DNA of 64,000 nt from Cryptomeria japonica. Lineage: Eukaryota > Streptophyta > Pinopsida > Cupressales > Cupressaceae. A model generated the notes under the pieces. The model did not search any database and was not told the DNA's origin. It worked only from the letters and a program-made list of their open reading frames with translations. The translations under genes were made by a program, and so were the position numbers. This document shows, piece after piece, positions 29,287 through 41,310 of this stretch (its first letter is position 1; the number at the start of each line of letters is the position of its first letter). The stretch spans positions 471,318,573 through 471,382,572 of the forward strand of contig NC_081409.1 in the NCBI RefSeq assembly GCF_030272615.1, in the 5' to 3' direction.

Positions 29287-32200
29287 GTTGGTGTAGAGCC
29301 CCTCCCCGATCAAGCTCTAGTTAACTTAGTTGACCATGGTTGACTGTATTATTAAATGTTTTAATTCAATAGGATGGGCTATGATAGATGGGTAGATTAG
29401 TGGGAAAACTAATTGAACTAGGTTATGGTATCATTTTACCATGTAGTGCATATTTTGATGTATTATGGATTTAGATCGTATATGATCCATTGATTGGGTA
29501 ATCTTGATATAACGTATGTCAGCTATCTCTGAATTTGCAGTACTTCATTATGATATTAGAAAACATGGATTCATGTCATATTAATGATTAAGTTTCATGA
29601 GGATTATGATGATGCCATTTAGTAGATTACTTTATATGGATGTTATTAGATAATTGGAAACTTGATTTTTATAAATGAAATTATATACAATGTCTGAATT
29701 GTATTCTTTCCATATGATAATATTATATGTGATTTTTGGAATTACTAATGTGCAAGTGAGATGTGCAGGAAAATTATTCCATGTGACCATGGAAACTATT
29801 CGGAGAATCAAGCCTAGGCCTATGTGCGATTGTGAAGCTAGGGGTTGTCTATTTGGAGAGACAACACCCCGTTTGTAAATGTGTTTTAATTTGTAAATGT
29901 TATGCTTAGATGTGTATTTAATTTGGAAAATTGTTTAATTTATAAATTCCAAAAAAAAGGGACGTTTGCCATGTGTGTTTTAGTGATGTATAATTATTTT
30001 TGTAGTGTCACTTGACACATGTGTTGTAGGATGAGTTGGTATTGACATGTCTCTTTTGAGGAAATTTATTTTACCAATGCATATATTTTCAATTATCCTA
30101 AAATGGTCCCATGAAAACCTTGGATAGGGAGCCATTAGAAATATCAACTCAGGGTTGACCCATAGGTAAACTTTGGGTGGACTTCTAGGGGGTTAAACTA
30201 ATTCCTAAGGTCAAGTTAGGGGCATTTTTAGTGGGTCATATGATGTACCTATGGTTGAAGGCCAGATCTAGCCATGTGTCCACTCCCTAGGGCCTATTTA
30301 ACCTCCCCAAAAATTGAGTTTCCCAAGTTGGCCGAATTTCATCTTAGCCTTCCTAGGTTAGATAACCCTCCTCATGAGTGGTATTGCTCTTCCCCATTCC
30401 TTTTACCCTTTTTGAGGTGCCTTGGTTAGGGAGTGTGTAAGGTGTTGGGAAGACCAACAAATGAACACCCTTCACCCTTCCCAAGTGGGTTGGAAAGAGT
30501 GAGGAGTGTCTTCATAGGGAATAGTTTAGGAGGGAGAAGTTTGATCACCCACTCTCCATTTTTGGAGATTTTTGAGTAATTTTTGGCAAGTTTTTGGTAG
30601 AGGATTTTGGCTAAGTCTTGAAGGAGGAAGATAGGGGATTTGGGCAGCTCTTCTCCAAAGGATTCATCACCATTTTGTTGGCAAATTTGAGGTTGGTTAT
30701 TTTTCTAATTCTTGTATGTTTTTATGTTGTTGAAAGTTTTTGTTTTTAAGATGATTTCAATGTTGGTTTCTTTGTGTGTGGGAAGATTGTTGATGTTCTT
30801 ATCTATGAGTTTTCCTTCTTTTTGTTATTGTGTTTCTTTGAGTTTTCATGTTATTGTTTTGGGAGTTTTCAAGGCCAAACTCACCCTTGGGAGGGTAGAG
30901 TGGCCTTGGGGTGAAGGGTTGTTTGATAGCCTATGAGTGAGAGGCTCTCTTTGGAAGAGAGTGAATCACAAGGGATTTGTGACCCTTGTTGCATAGTGAT
31001 TTGTTTATGCAATGGGGGTTATAAGGGGAGTTTTGTTTACTTGTATTCCTTGGGGGACATAAGGGATTATAGGGACAAGTTTGGAACTTGTGGATGTGTT
31101 TATTTGCAGCCTTGTTATGGCATTATGTTCTCTACTTGTAGAATTCTCCTCGAGGTACTTAGTCCACCTTCACCCCACTTGAAAAGTCACATAAGTGACA
31201 TTGTTTAATCCTTGGGTTGGGTGTGTCTTTTGTTGTTATTATTTTTCTTCTTGTATGTGTTTGAATGTGTGTTTCCCGTCTAGCCTTGATTTCTTCTAGC
31301 TCGGGGGTGGCTTCTAATTAGCCTAGGTTGGGAGGTGAGCCTCCATGGTCACAACCCTAAAGTTTTTATTGCAGTTTGCTTGGGAAAAGAGTTGGCTTAG
31401 GGAAAAGATTTGGAAAGGAAAGATTTGGGATGATCCCATGTTCTATTGTATTTAGTTGCAAAAATAAATGTAATGGATAAGTCTTCAATTGGTAGAAATG
31501 AAGAGGCCTGATTATTTTTGTAACTTTCCTATTTGTGTAAAGGAAATGATAAAGAAGCAAATGTATTTAATTTGACTAGTTCATTCAAAGAAATAAAAAT
31601 AAAAAATAAAGAAAAGTATTTGAGTTATTCTTTTATATTTGTTTATTGCTTTAAAAAAAAAAGTGTTGAAAGAAAAATTTGTTTTCATCTTATTTAATTA
31701 GTAAAGGGCAAACATGTTGTAGATGGAAAGAAAAATAGTTGTATATTTAAGTAGTTTCATTTTTATGTTAATCTGCAAAAAGATATAAGTGTTAAAAATG
31801 CAGAAAGAGAAAATACTTTTAAAATGCTAGATTTGAATCTTTTAGAAGTTTGGTCCTTGTTGTTGTTGATTTAATAGATTTTAAAGAAAAGTTAGTTGTA
31901 GTTGTAAATAAATCCATTACTGCTATATTTTATTATTCTAGAAATGCATGTAAAGTACCAAGTAAATAAATCTAAAGTTATCATTATGATATTGTTAGGA
32001 AGTAAATTTATTCTATCTATAAAAGCAAGTATAGTGGAAAACATAAAAATCTAGATATTGTTATCAAAAGCATACTATGTGTATTAAATAAATTAAAATT
32101 TATCCTACTCTGTTTAAATAAAATATTCTTCTCTAAGCTAGGAAAATGCAGATTAACCATAAAAATATATATGTATATTTATCCTCAACAATATATATAG

Positions 32201-32371
32201 CTATCTAAGTAAATACATAATGTTTTAAATGAAATACTAAGCTTTTGTGTTCTTCTAAGAAAAATAATTCATTAAGCCTGTGCATATATTTTGTATTATT
32301 TATTTAATCTGATTAAATAGAATAGCCTTTAAAGCAGATTAAACATGTGGGCATATGAATATGAATTTAAA

Positions 32372-32372
<1 letters not shown>

Positions 32373-32424
<52 letters not shown>
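32373..32424. repeat. (CA)n microsatellite
   Basis: About 25 uninterrupted CA dinucleotides followed by TATATA. A TA/TG-rich run follows at 32552-32595. Confidence 0.95.
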
Positions 32425-32430
<6 letters not shown>

Positions 32431-32689
32431 CGTGAACCTATATAAAATATACATATGTATATTTTAAAAATGTTTCCAAAAATTTATACTTGCCTTATTG
32501 CTAAATACATAAATATATACCTTCATTTATTTTATTTTAGAATCTTCTATTATACATATATATATATATATGTATGTATGTATATATATATATATTTACA
32601 CATACGTTCTTGCTCATTCTTTTTTTTTTAGAAGAAAATAAATTTTAAAAAAATAATAATAATAAAATAAATAAATAAATAAATCAAGG

Positions 32690-32900
32690 CCAAGAGATTG
32701 ACGGTGGGAGGGCCAAGAAACCCTACCCACCATCGGGGAAGGGGATTTTGTCCCCCTGCGGGTGCCACAGTGGGCGATCCACCGTTCATTGTGAGCCGTT
32801 CGCAGTGAGCGGGGTGAAACCCGCCACTGCGGGTGACCCCAGCGGCGGTGACCACCACTGTGGTAACCCACAGTGGATGGCGACCACTTTTTGTGGGGTA
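32690..32900. repeat. GC-rich island with short inverted repeats in element D
   Basis: A sharp GC-rich patch in an AT-rich element, with several short palindromes. The clearest is a perfect 9-bp stem, CCACTGTGG (32855-32863) and CCACAGTGG (32868-32876), around a TAAC loop. Variants of CCACAGTGGG and CCACTGCGGG recur across the patch. Confidence 0.7.
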
Positions 32901-33069
32901 CCACAGGGGATGCACACTCCAAATCATTGCCACTCCCCTTTGCTATCCTTCGCCACCCCCTCTTTTCACACTCATCCACCATGACCCTTTCATTGTCATG
33001 CCTCCACCTCCCTGCACTTACACATACAAAAAAATAAAATAAAGGAATAGTATGTGTGGCAGTATCAAA

Positions 33070-33093
33070 CCCTAACCCAATTTCGGGTTAGGG
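33070..33093. repeat. Telomere-like inverted repeat
   Basis: CCCTAACCC (33070-33078) and GGGTTAGGG (33085-33093) form a perfect 9-bp stem around AATTTC. This is one short palindrome, not a telomeric array. Confidence 0.7.
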
Positions 33094-34223
33094 CAAAATG
33101 AAAAGTAAAAGGTAAAAGGAGGGAGTCATAAGGATATGAAATAAAACCCTAGTTAGGGTTAAAAGTAGAGAATAATAAAAAAAATAAAAATAAAGGGAGG
33201 GAAGATTGCCTTTAAAATTTAAAATGGGGGATTGACCCATTTAATTTAAGATATTATTTTATCCAATTGACTTCCTTTAGGGATTATAATTGAAATTGGG
33301 ATTTAATTTTTATATAACAATATTAAAGAGGTTTATTAATGGGAATTTTTATATAAGTTAATCATTAAATTTAAACCAAGAGGTAATGTAAATGTTGAAT
33401 ATTAAATATCTAATATTTAATGTTTGGAGGAGTAATATTTAACAACTTGATTTAAGTTATATAAATACATTTTAGAGATTTTAGTGGTGTTTATAATTAA
33501 ATGGAATAATTTAATATAGGTTATTAAACGTTTATTTGTAAGAGGGTATTGTAGTGGAATAATATATTTTTCTAAAATAAATTAATGGACTTGATCTTGC
33601 GAACTTTATTAACCCAAGTGGAGTCTTTTATCAGACCACTTAATTATCATAATGATGATTGGCACTTTAATTATATTTGCTCAATTAATTAATATTTATA
33701 CAATAAAATTGTATTAATATTGAATTGATAGATTCAAGAATTAATTAAGTTATAAATAAAGAAATTAAGTCATCAATGAATTGGGGAAACTTGATATTCC
33801 CTTACTTAGATACTAATAGATATTAGTTCAAGAAATTTTATTAATGCCATTTAGTGATTTTTGAGGCCATTTAAATATTATTAAATGTAACTAAAATTGA
33901 AGGGGCTTTTGAGAAAATTTATGAAATATCTAAAAGGATATTGTCCTTGTAAAATTAATTTGTTCTTCTTGAAAATAGGAGTTATCATAATTGTTACGTA
34001 AGTAAAGATCTAATTCTATCGTCTAGGAGTTAAACCGAAACCTAAGACTTCTAGTTAAATTTTAATTCATTGCTCACTCTAGAAACCCATTTTAATATCA
34101 TTTAAGATTTCATTTGGAACAACTTGTTAAGTTGTCACAACTAATTAAGCATAGGCTGCATGTAATTAAGTGTTCAAAAAAAAATTGTTGGTTGTGTTTT
34201 TTCCCAAAAGTTTGGGCATGACA

Positions 34224-34975
34224 GTTGGAATGAAATTATCTACTGCAGATTGTCCTACTTCCCCATCGGAGATGGAAGACATGACCAAAGTTCCCTACAA
34301 AAGTGTAGTTGGAAGTTTGATGTATGCTATGGTTTGTACTAGACCAGACATTGCCCAAGTAGTGGGAGTTTTGTCTAGATATATGTCTAATCTTGGTAGA
34401 GTTCACTGGGATGTAGTCAAAAGAGTCTTCAAATATTTGAAGAGTACCTTAGAGTATTCTTTATGTTATCATGGTAATTCAGTTGGAGACGTGATTTCTC
34501 TTGATATTCATAGTTATGTGGATTTAGAATGGGTAGGTGATATTGGTAGTAGAAGATCCACCAGTGCTTATGTGTTTACTTTATTTGGTGGTGCAATTAG
34601 CTGGATGAGTAAGTGATAGGCTGTGGTTGCTTTGTCCACTACTAAAGAAGAGTATATGGTAGCTACTCATGCTTGTAAAATGGCCATTTGGATTAAGAGA
34701 CTATGTTCAGACATTGGAATACAACAAGGAGTCATGACAATTTATTGTGACAGTCAGAGTACAATCTACCTAGCTTAGAACTCGACATTTCATGCCCAGA
34801 CCAAGCACATTGATGTTGAATATCATTTTGAGAGAGATATGGTCAAAGATGGAAGGGTGAAGCTATTCAAGGTAGAAACTTTGATGAATGTTGTAGATTC
34901 TTTAACTAAGGTTGTGAGCATAGAGAAGTTCAGATGGTGCTTGGAGTCTATGGGCCTAATGGCCTCTAGCAATTA
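34224..34975 (+). pseudogene. Copia B RNase H and pol C-terminus
   Basis: The RT-RNase H join resumes after D: MKLSTADCPTSPSEMEDMTK, VPYKSVVGSLMYAMVCTRPD, IAQVVGVLSRYMSNLGRVHW, then YVDLEWVGDIGSRRSTSAYV and GGAISWMSK. A stop (TGA at 34615) follows, then VVALSTTKEEYMVATHACKM, IYCDSQSTIYLA (stop at 34774), HAQTKHIDVEYHFERDMVKD and ending MGLMASSN with a stop at 34973. These are the conserved RNase H and C-terminal tail of a Tork-like copia. The first Asp of the usual YVDADWAGD motif survives. Confidence 0.88.
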
Positions 34976-35019
34976 ATTTATTGTGTTGGTACTCCCTTTG
35001 CTCTTGCAAGGTGTTTGAC

Positions 35020-35030
35020 AAGTGGGAGAG
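35020..35030 (+). promoter_or_regulatory. Polypurine tract of copia B
   Basis: AAGTGGGAGAG one base before the 3' LTR start (TGTTGGG at 35032). This is the standard position and form in Tork-like copias. Confidence 0.85.
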
Positions 35031-35031
35031 T

Positions 35032-35811
35032 TGTTGGGAAAATGGTGTCTCAACTTTGCATTTACATGAGGTTACTATTTATAGTAAGTTTTCATTTGAG
35101 CACAAAATGGTGCAAAATTATCCCTGAAGCTTTTGGTTGGCTAGATAAGCATTCAGGTAAATTTACGTCGCAAGATCACAACTAGTTTTCAAGATATTAA
35201 ATTTTCCATTTTGGAGGGGTCTAATGAAAGGTTTAAATTTTATTTTGAGGACTTTAAAGGCCATTAAACACACTAAAAAGTGGGCATAAATGTCTTAGTG
35301 GTTTACAAGGCAATAGAGCACTTCACGAGCTTTACGATGCTTTAAACGATTCATCAATAGGACAGACGATTCTCAAGTTATGGCCTCCAAAATTTTGTAC
35401 TCCTAATAGGAAATATAAAATACATAGGACACATAAATGAGCTGTAAAAAGGGAGGGACATGTCATAGGGCATCTAGAAGGGAGATAAGGTCAGCTACAC
35501 CTTATTGGGTGGTTTTAGCCCATGGTTTTGTAATACCATTTGATGGTTTCTTGCATTGTATCTCTTATATATGAGGTGTGTGAGATAGAGGTTGTGTGTA
35601 AGAGTTATGACTATTGAGTTACCTTTGAATCTCTAATTAGTGGTACTCCTATGAAGAGCTTTCTCTACAAGTATATTGTAATTTGTTTTGATTGCCGAAT
35701 AATATATTGGGCAACTTTTGAAGTGTGGGGTTTTTCTCCCGAAAGGGTTTTCCCCACGTAAATCACTGTGTTATGGTTTTAATGTTACTATATCTATTTC
35801 TATTTTATGCA
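35032..35811 (+). repeat. 3' LTR of copia B
   Basis: Matches 10040-10729 up to 35757 and continues with CCACGTAAATCACTGTG, typical of the end of such LTRs. The last base is uncertain; TATGCA ending at 35811 is a candidate, but no target duplication confirms it. It contains an insertion of about 35 bases near 35430 relative to the 5' copy. Confidence 0.8.
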
Positions 35812-36990
35812 ACTGTTATGATGATCTGTAAAATTTTTTGCATTACCCTCCTCTCAAGGTTAGTGTAGGAAGTTGTTCCGCTCCTTAACTTCCTTACAAA
35901 TAATCCTCTTGACATAGGCTTGGACTTTTGACATGCATAGGGGATTTTGGCAAGGAATAAATTCTTTGACATGAGAGGGATGGACTTTGTATGGGACTCT
36001 CTAAAAGAGAAGCATCTAGTGGCATTGAATCTTGCATTTCCATATAGTACAAGGAACTTGTATAAAGACATAGATTAGCATGTATTTTTGTTGCTGACAG
36101 CCCTTGGGAGGATGCATTATTTGATATATCATTTGGAGGCGATGGTGGAAATTTCTCTTGTGAAACTTAAAAATATGATGGAATGGGAGGGGAAGTGGAT
36201 TCCACTTGATGGTCAAATTCTTGATGGATGGATGAGCCATTGCTAGACATGGGTTGAATTTGTTGCTGATATTGGACAAGTGGAATTTTTGTGTCTTATT
36301 CAAAAATATCATTTTGGACTTGAATTGTTTAAACTTGTGTTGGGACACATTTTGCTTGCTCACATGCCAAGGCCCCTTGTAGGTCTACATTAGTTATGAG
36401 AGATTGATACTTAGGACTTGAAACAAGGTCTCTTATAATGCATGGGAGGTATTTTTGAGGATTGCTTAAGATTACTTGGTCCAAAAATTCCTCAAACTTA
36501 GGATTATTCATTGCCTCATTAACTTCAGATTCTACACATAATTCATCATTTGAATTTGTATCTTCTTGGAAATCTAGTAAAGATTGAACTTGAATACAAC
36601 CATAATCAAGATGAAAGATACATTGGCCATTTGACCAAGGTCTTTGTTGTAAGTGATCTTGACTTGACTTATTTGAATAAAAAATCGGTGACACATTCAT
36701 TGGTGGCATTGGTGAAACATTACCACATCTTGGTTGCATTGGCATATAATTTGATTCAAAGTGTGGCAGTGGTCCTAATTGAGCGATTCCATACTCAGGT
36801 ATCATGTTTGTAGGTGGAACAACATGTGGATCAAAGTTTGGTTGTATGATATTGCCTTGTTGTTGGGTTGGATAAAATTGTGATTATCTTGGATTAAAAT
36901 TGGATTGCATTGTGTTATTCATTGGACCAATCATTGATTGATACGTCATATTTTATTGCATCATAGGAGCTTGGAATCTTGTTTTAACAT
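35812..36990 (-). pseudogene. Gag-like frame of element X
   Basis: Minus-strand coding-like sequence. A P/N/Q-rich start (MIGPMNNTMQSNFNPR, stop, SQFYPTQQQGNIIQPNFDPH, near 36950-36830) is followed by an open stretch from 36805 to 36329 (MIPEYGIAQLGPLPHFESNY, FLDQVILSNPQKYLP, SLITNVDLQGALACEQAKC). Further reading runs through several stops to 35812. There is no zinc knuckle or pol motif. Its place downstream of an LTR, primer site and leader on the same strand suggests a gag N-terminus. Copia B interrupts it, and a fragment may continue at 10039. I do not recognise the exact family. Confidence 0.45.
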
Positions 36991-39583
36991 GCATGCCACT
37001 ATACTATGCATTATTTTTGGGATTTTGGATTTTAAGAATGATGTATGTGACTAATGCAACCTAGATGATTGATAATACAACTTATGTTTTTGGACTTTTT
37101 GAAATTTTGGGGATGACAATGATATGCAGCTAAAGTTCAACTTTAGCAAATGATAATGCAATCTAAGGTAAGAATGCAACCTATATTTTTGGATTTTTTA
37201 GATTTTAAAATGACAATGAGATGCAACTTTAATGATGGACAATGCAACTTATGTTTTTAGACTGTTTAGATTTTAAAATGAAAATGAGATGCAATTAAAT
37301 ACAACTTTGAGGAATGCAAATGTGACCTTGGAGAAGAATGCAATCTAAGTTATTGTTGTTTGTCAAGATGGAGAAAAACTTTGAAATGAAAACCTAAAGA
37401 CGTGACCCTTAGGAAATTGAAATGAAGCCAAGACCTTAGTTGACAAAGGATAAAGTACAAAATAATGATAGTACAAATGACAATATCTCACCTATACGCT
37501 TGGACACTAAGCTAGGTTTGACAAATTGATGTTGATGACAAAAGGAAAAATGTTGGACAAGGTCAAGACTTCCTAACAATGACTTAGGGTTTAATCTAGA
37601 GATTTAAATATTTTAAGTTTGACAAAACCTAATTTTGAGACTAAATGAAAGAGGATAATGATAATGACAAGGGCCTAAGGATATGATATGAATATGATAT
37701 GATGTGACAAAATGATATGAACCAAGGATATGAATGCAAATGCTTGACAATGTTAACCTAAGACAAGACCTAGGGTTTTGGACTTTGCAATGATATAACC
37801 TAATGCAAGAAAGGCATATGTAAGGCAACAATATGACCTAAGTGAAAAGTTAGCTTTGGTATGACAATGCAATGAAAAAGGATGATAATGACCAAGGGAA
37901 AATGAACTTAAACCTAAGTGCAAAATGAGGATGATTGTAATGAAATGGACTAAAATGAAGGATAATGACATTGTGTCCTAAGACCTAAGTTTTAACTATA
38001 GAAAACCTAGCCCTAAGTGACATGAATGTTGAAACAAGGTTGTCCAATGTTTTGAAAATCCATTTTTATACAATCTTTGCAATTTGTTGGATGAATACTT
38101 GATGAAAAATTGGTTTGAATGTTGTTTGGACAATTGGAACTTGTTTTTGACTTTTTGAATGTTGTTTGAACTTTGAAAACTTGTTTACTTTTGGAAAACA
38201 AGGTTTTTTATGACCACTTGTGACAATTATTTTTAATTCAACCTTTAACAAGCATAGAAGACAAGATGTTTGTTTGATTTTGACCCAAAAAAATCATGTG
38301 CCTTCAACAAAAAATCCTATGACTAGCAAGGACAAGAGTCATTGGATCTCACTTGGTTTCCTAGCTACGCCTACTCAAATTAGATACTTAGATGCTTGAC
38401 CCACTGGCTCCACTCCACAACACTCACTTCTCTGGGGCATCCAAGCATCAATTCCCATGAAAACTCCCCATGGTGAACTTTGTATCTCTACTAAGAGTCA
38501 TAAAAGTGTGAGATAACATCAGAGGTCCGACCTCTTGTACCAATGACTGGAAGGTTTTTGGTCTCTAAGCACAAAGGTTTTTAGTCAAGGAATCCATTCG
38601 GGTGGGCATAGATCCAGCAAATTTAATCATCGCTATGTCATTCCAACACCCATTGCTTACAAATTTCATCGCAAACATAGTTATTTAGAGTGGTTTGGAA
38701 GAGATTAGCCTTATCCCATCACCACTTTGGGTCGTTCCCTCTCACCAATGCCTACGTGAAGTGCCAGGCAAATCGGGAGGTAGGGCCACTTCTAAGGGTA
38801 AAAAAAATGAGCAAAATGAAAGAAAACATAGCATACATGGTGTTCATTAACCCTTAGAAAACAAAGTGTGCAACTATTCTAAAATCATAAACACTCAGTT
38901 TTGAAAGATTCTTTGACCGTGTCCTGCACCAAAACAATTAGTAGTTTCAATAAAATCTTTTGCCCACAAATGTCAATATGCTGCACAAATCATCAATAAA
39001 CTGTCCAATTTGTACTAGTACTTAAAAAGCTAGATGAAAATTGTGGGGTTCAGTTTAACACATTATAAATTGAAATGAGAATTTGTTGTTCATTGAATCC
39101 CTTAATTAGACTATATGATGATTCATTTTCAAACCCTTACTAGATTGTAATGAGAGATTGTTGTTGATTGACCTCCTAATTAAGATATGTGAGGAATTGT
39201 TGTTCATTAAAACCTCCTAATTAGGCTATGTGAAGAATTGTTGTTCATTAGAACCTCCTAATTAGGCTATGTGAATAATTGTTGTTCCTTAAAACCTCCT
39301 AATTAGGCTATGTGAAGAATTATTTTTCATTCAAACCCTTTAATTAAACTATGTGAAGAATTGTTGTTTATTTTATGTTAAGAAATCCTACATGAATCAT
39401 TGTGTAGACTCTATAAAATCCACATGCAATAATAGATCCTCACATAAAACCTGCATGCAACAACAAATTAGTTCCAAAAACTTGCATGCAATAATGGATC
39501 AACACATAAAACCTGCATGGAAACACATATCAACATCTAAAACCTCCATGCAAATAAATTCATAGAATTGTTAGATTTTGCAT
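36991..39583 (-). other. Leader region of element X
   Basis: About 2.6 kb without coding potential, between the gag-like frame and the primer-binding site. From 37020 to 38000 it consists of loosely repeated TGACAATGCAACCTA-type segments; nearer the primer site are a 41-bp tandem array and a short array of TGCATGCAA-containing units (39425-39560). Confidence 0.5.
39065..39380. repeat. 41-bp tandem repeat array in element X
   Basis: Units containing GAATTGTTGTTCATT followed by AACCTCCTAATTAGGC recur every 41 bases at 39194, 39235, 39276 and 39317. More diverged units lie on both sides, giving six or seven in all. Confidence 0.85.
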
Positions 39584-39602
39584 GATCACGTCAGGTTCAC
39601 CA
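39584..39602 (-). other. Primer-binding site of element X
   Basis: On the minus strand TGGTGAACCTGACGTGATC, five bases from the LTR end at 39608. It differs from the G primer site at one base of 19, so both elements probably use the same tRNA. Confidence 0.7.
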
Positions 39603-39607
39603 AAAAA

Positions 39608-41310
39608 TGTGAGGTAGGAAAATAGGTACAACATCAAAGCCTAAGTTATGCAACCACAAAACATAACAAGCTAAGACATTGATCCTATCACATCCAATAA
39701 AGATGTGAAGACAAAGCACTTAAAACAAATATGCAAACCATAATAAAGTGCTTCCTCCATGATTCTCCATTGTTTCTCTTTCTCCTCCAAATATGTTGTG
39801 GGTCTCACCTACAAGTGCAAAAGTGAGCAAAAAAGAAAGATTGCAAGTGAATTCGATAGCATTAGGATATTCAAGGAGTGGTTGTTAAAATGATTGAAAA
39901 AAATCTCAATTTATAGACAAAAATTGAGGAAAATCATGAAATTAGAATGATTGATTCGAAAAAGGCAAATTGATTTAAAAAGGAATAATTGAATGACAAA
40001 ATTTATGACAAATTGATTGACAAGTTGCTATGTGATAATATGACAAATTGAGAGAAAATTGTGCTTATTAATTATGACATGATTGAGAGAGAAAATAGCC
40101 ACTTGATTTATGACAAATTACCCACACAATTTGCTCATTGATTGAATGATAAATTGAGAAAAATAGCTTCTTGATTTGACCAAAAGGTGGAGACAAATTA
40201 GTGGAGAAATGGTGGGATAAATTATAGGAAATAGGAAGCATGAAATTAGGGATGACAAATTATGACAAAATTAGGAGAAAATTAAGGGAGAGAAATGTGG
40301 GAATAATTGATATTTTATCATTTATTAATTATCCCACAAAAGAGAAATTAGACAATTAAATAAAATACTTAAATGTGACACATAACATAGGGTAAATGAT
40401 TAAATTCATTTATCCTAAGGTGGATGTTGGAAAGGATTAATAATTAAAGAATTATTAAACCCTAGAAAGGAGAAAAGGAATGAAATAGGTCAAAACAATG
40501 TCATGACACAATTAATCTTATAAATTAATGATCATGATCATGATCATGAACATAATTGACAAGGACCAAAAGTTTATTAAATTGATAATGACAGAGACCA
40601 ATGACAAATTGATCAAAATTGACAAGATTGATCTGATAAAGGATGATTGATAAAGGATTGATGAAAAATTGATAATGATAAATGATGATTGATTAACATT
40701 AAAAGTTGATCAGGATCACGAAATGATAATTGAGAATGACACTAATAAGACCTAAATTGAAACAACTAAATAGGATCAAATAGGCAGAGAAAGAAGAAGA
40801 ATGACAAGATGTTGACAAATGATAAAGACCAAGTGCGCAACATAGAAGAAATGTCAATAAGATGTGAAAACCTTAAAATAATGTCACACAAATCTGTTAA
40901 ATTATGACACTAGAAGCATTGACCATTTTTAGATGCCTACAATATGTGTTAGTTCATGCATTACTTGTGAAAATTCACCCTGGTTCTTCATACCTTGGTG
41001 ACTCACAGATACTGCTAAATCAAAATAAGTGCTCACTACATGGCATCCTGTTTCACATGGATGCTCGCACTCCATAATTTCTTTGTTTCCATTTCATTTT
41101 TATCGTCTTGTTTACTTTCAACCGCTCGTCTTCTCTAGCACATGCACATGTCATTTAGCCTAGTCATCTCTCCCACCATCCTTTCATGGTCTCCCTAAAG
41201 CATTACATTATCCATCATATCCTATATCACATATGGATTAGCACATAATCCATATCCATCACACACATGTCACATGCATTACATTATCCATCACATCCTA
41301 CATAACACAT
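39608..41310 (-). repeat. LTR of element X, copy 1
   Basis: Begins TGTGAGGTAGGAAAATAGG directly after the primer site and is collinear with 42449-44095 to about 41310. It is AT-rich and contains many GACAAATTGAT-like segments and a GATCAT run at 40528. On the minus strand it ends CCTCACA, as expected for an LTR 3' end. The other LTR edge is not certain. Confidence 0.65.

Larger units (their letters stand above)
29292..34223. mobile_element. Element D: 4.9-kb LTR-like insert with 5-bp target duplication
   Basis: Begins TGTAGAGCCCC and ends GGGCATGACA, and is flanked by a perfect 5-bp duplication GTTGG (29287-29291 and 34224-34228) within copia B pol. No coding region, internal LTR pair, primer site or polypurine tract was found. 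The simplest reading is a solo LTR of a gypsy family with very long LTRs; the TG...CA ends and 5-bp duplication support this. The body is AT-rich apart from a GC-rich island (32690-32900) and includes a long CA microsatellite. Small open stretches at 29675, 30712 and 30933 look like chance. A decayed full element without recognisable LTRs is less likely. Orientation is unknown. Confidence 0.65.
10040..35811 (+). mobile_element. Copia element B, Tork-like, + strand, split by three inserts
   Basis: A Ty1/copia retrotransposon whose parts lie in order on the + strand: 5' LTR (10040-10729), gag (17800-18242), gag end, protease, integrase and RT (26108-29286), RNase H (34224-34975), polypurine tract (35020-35030) and 3' LTR (from 35032). 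Three later elements explain the gaps: A in the LTR, G in gag, and D between RT and RNase H. The gag style (YQAKDLFNQIFFRKKLYSLKM) and the tract AAGTGGGAGAG followed by TGTTGGG match the Tork/Tnt1-like branch of plant copias. It is dead, with all three integrase acidic residues replaced. The 3' boundary near 35811 is approximate. Confidence 0.85.

Noticed and set aside
30712-31208. Two small open stretches in element D
   Set aside because: No domain, no conserved neighbour, overlapping in different frames within a probable LTR.
32614-33042. Overlapping open stretches on both strands at the GC island of D
   Set aside because: They follow from local GC richness with few stops. The readings are His/Gly/Pro/Ser mixtures with no recognisable domain.
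39065-39380. CRISPR-like regular repeat
   Set aside because: The 41-bp units are directly adjoining and degenerate, without unique spacers, in a plant retrotransposon leader.
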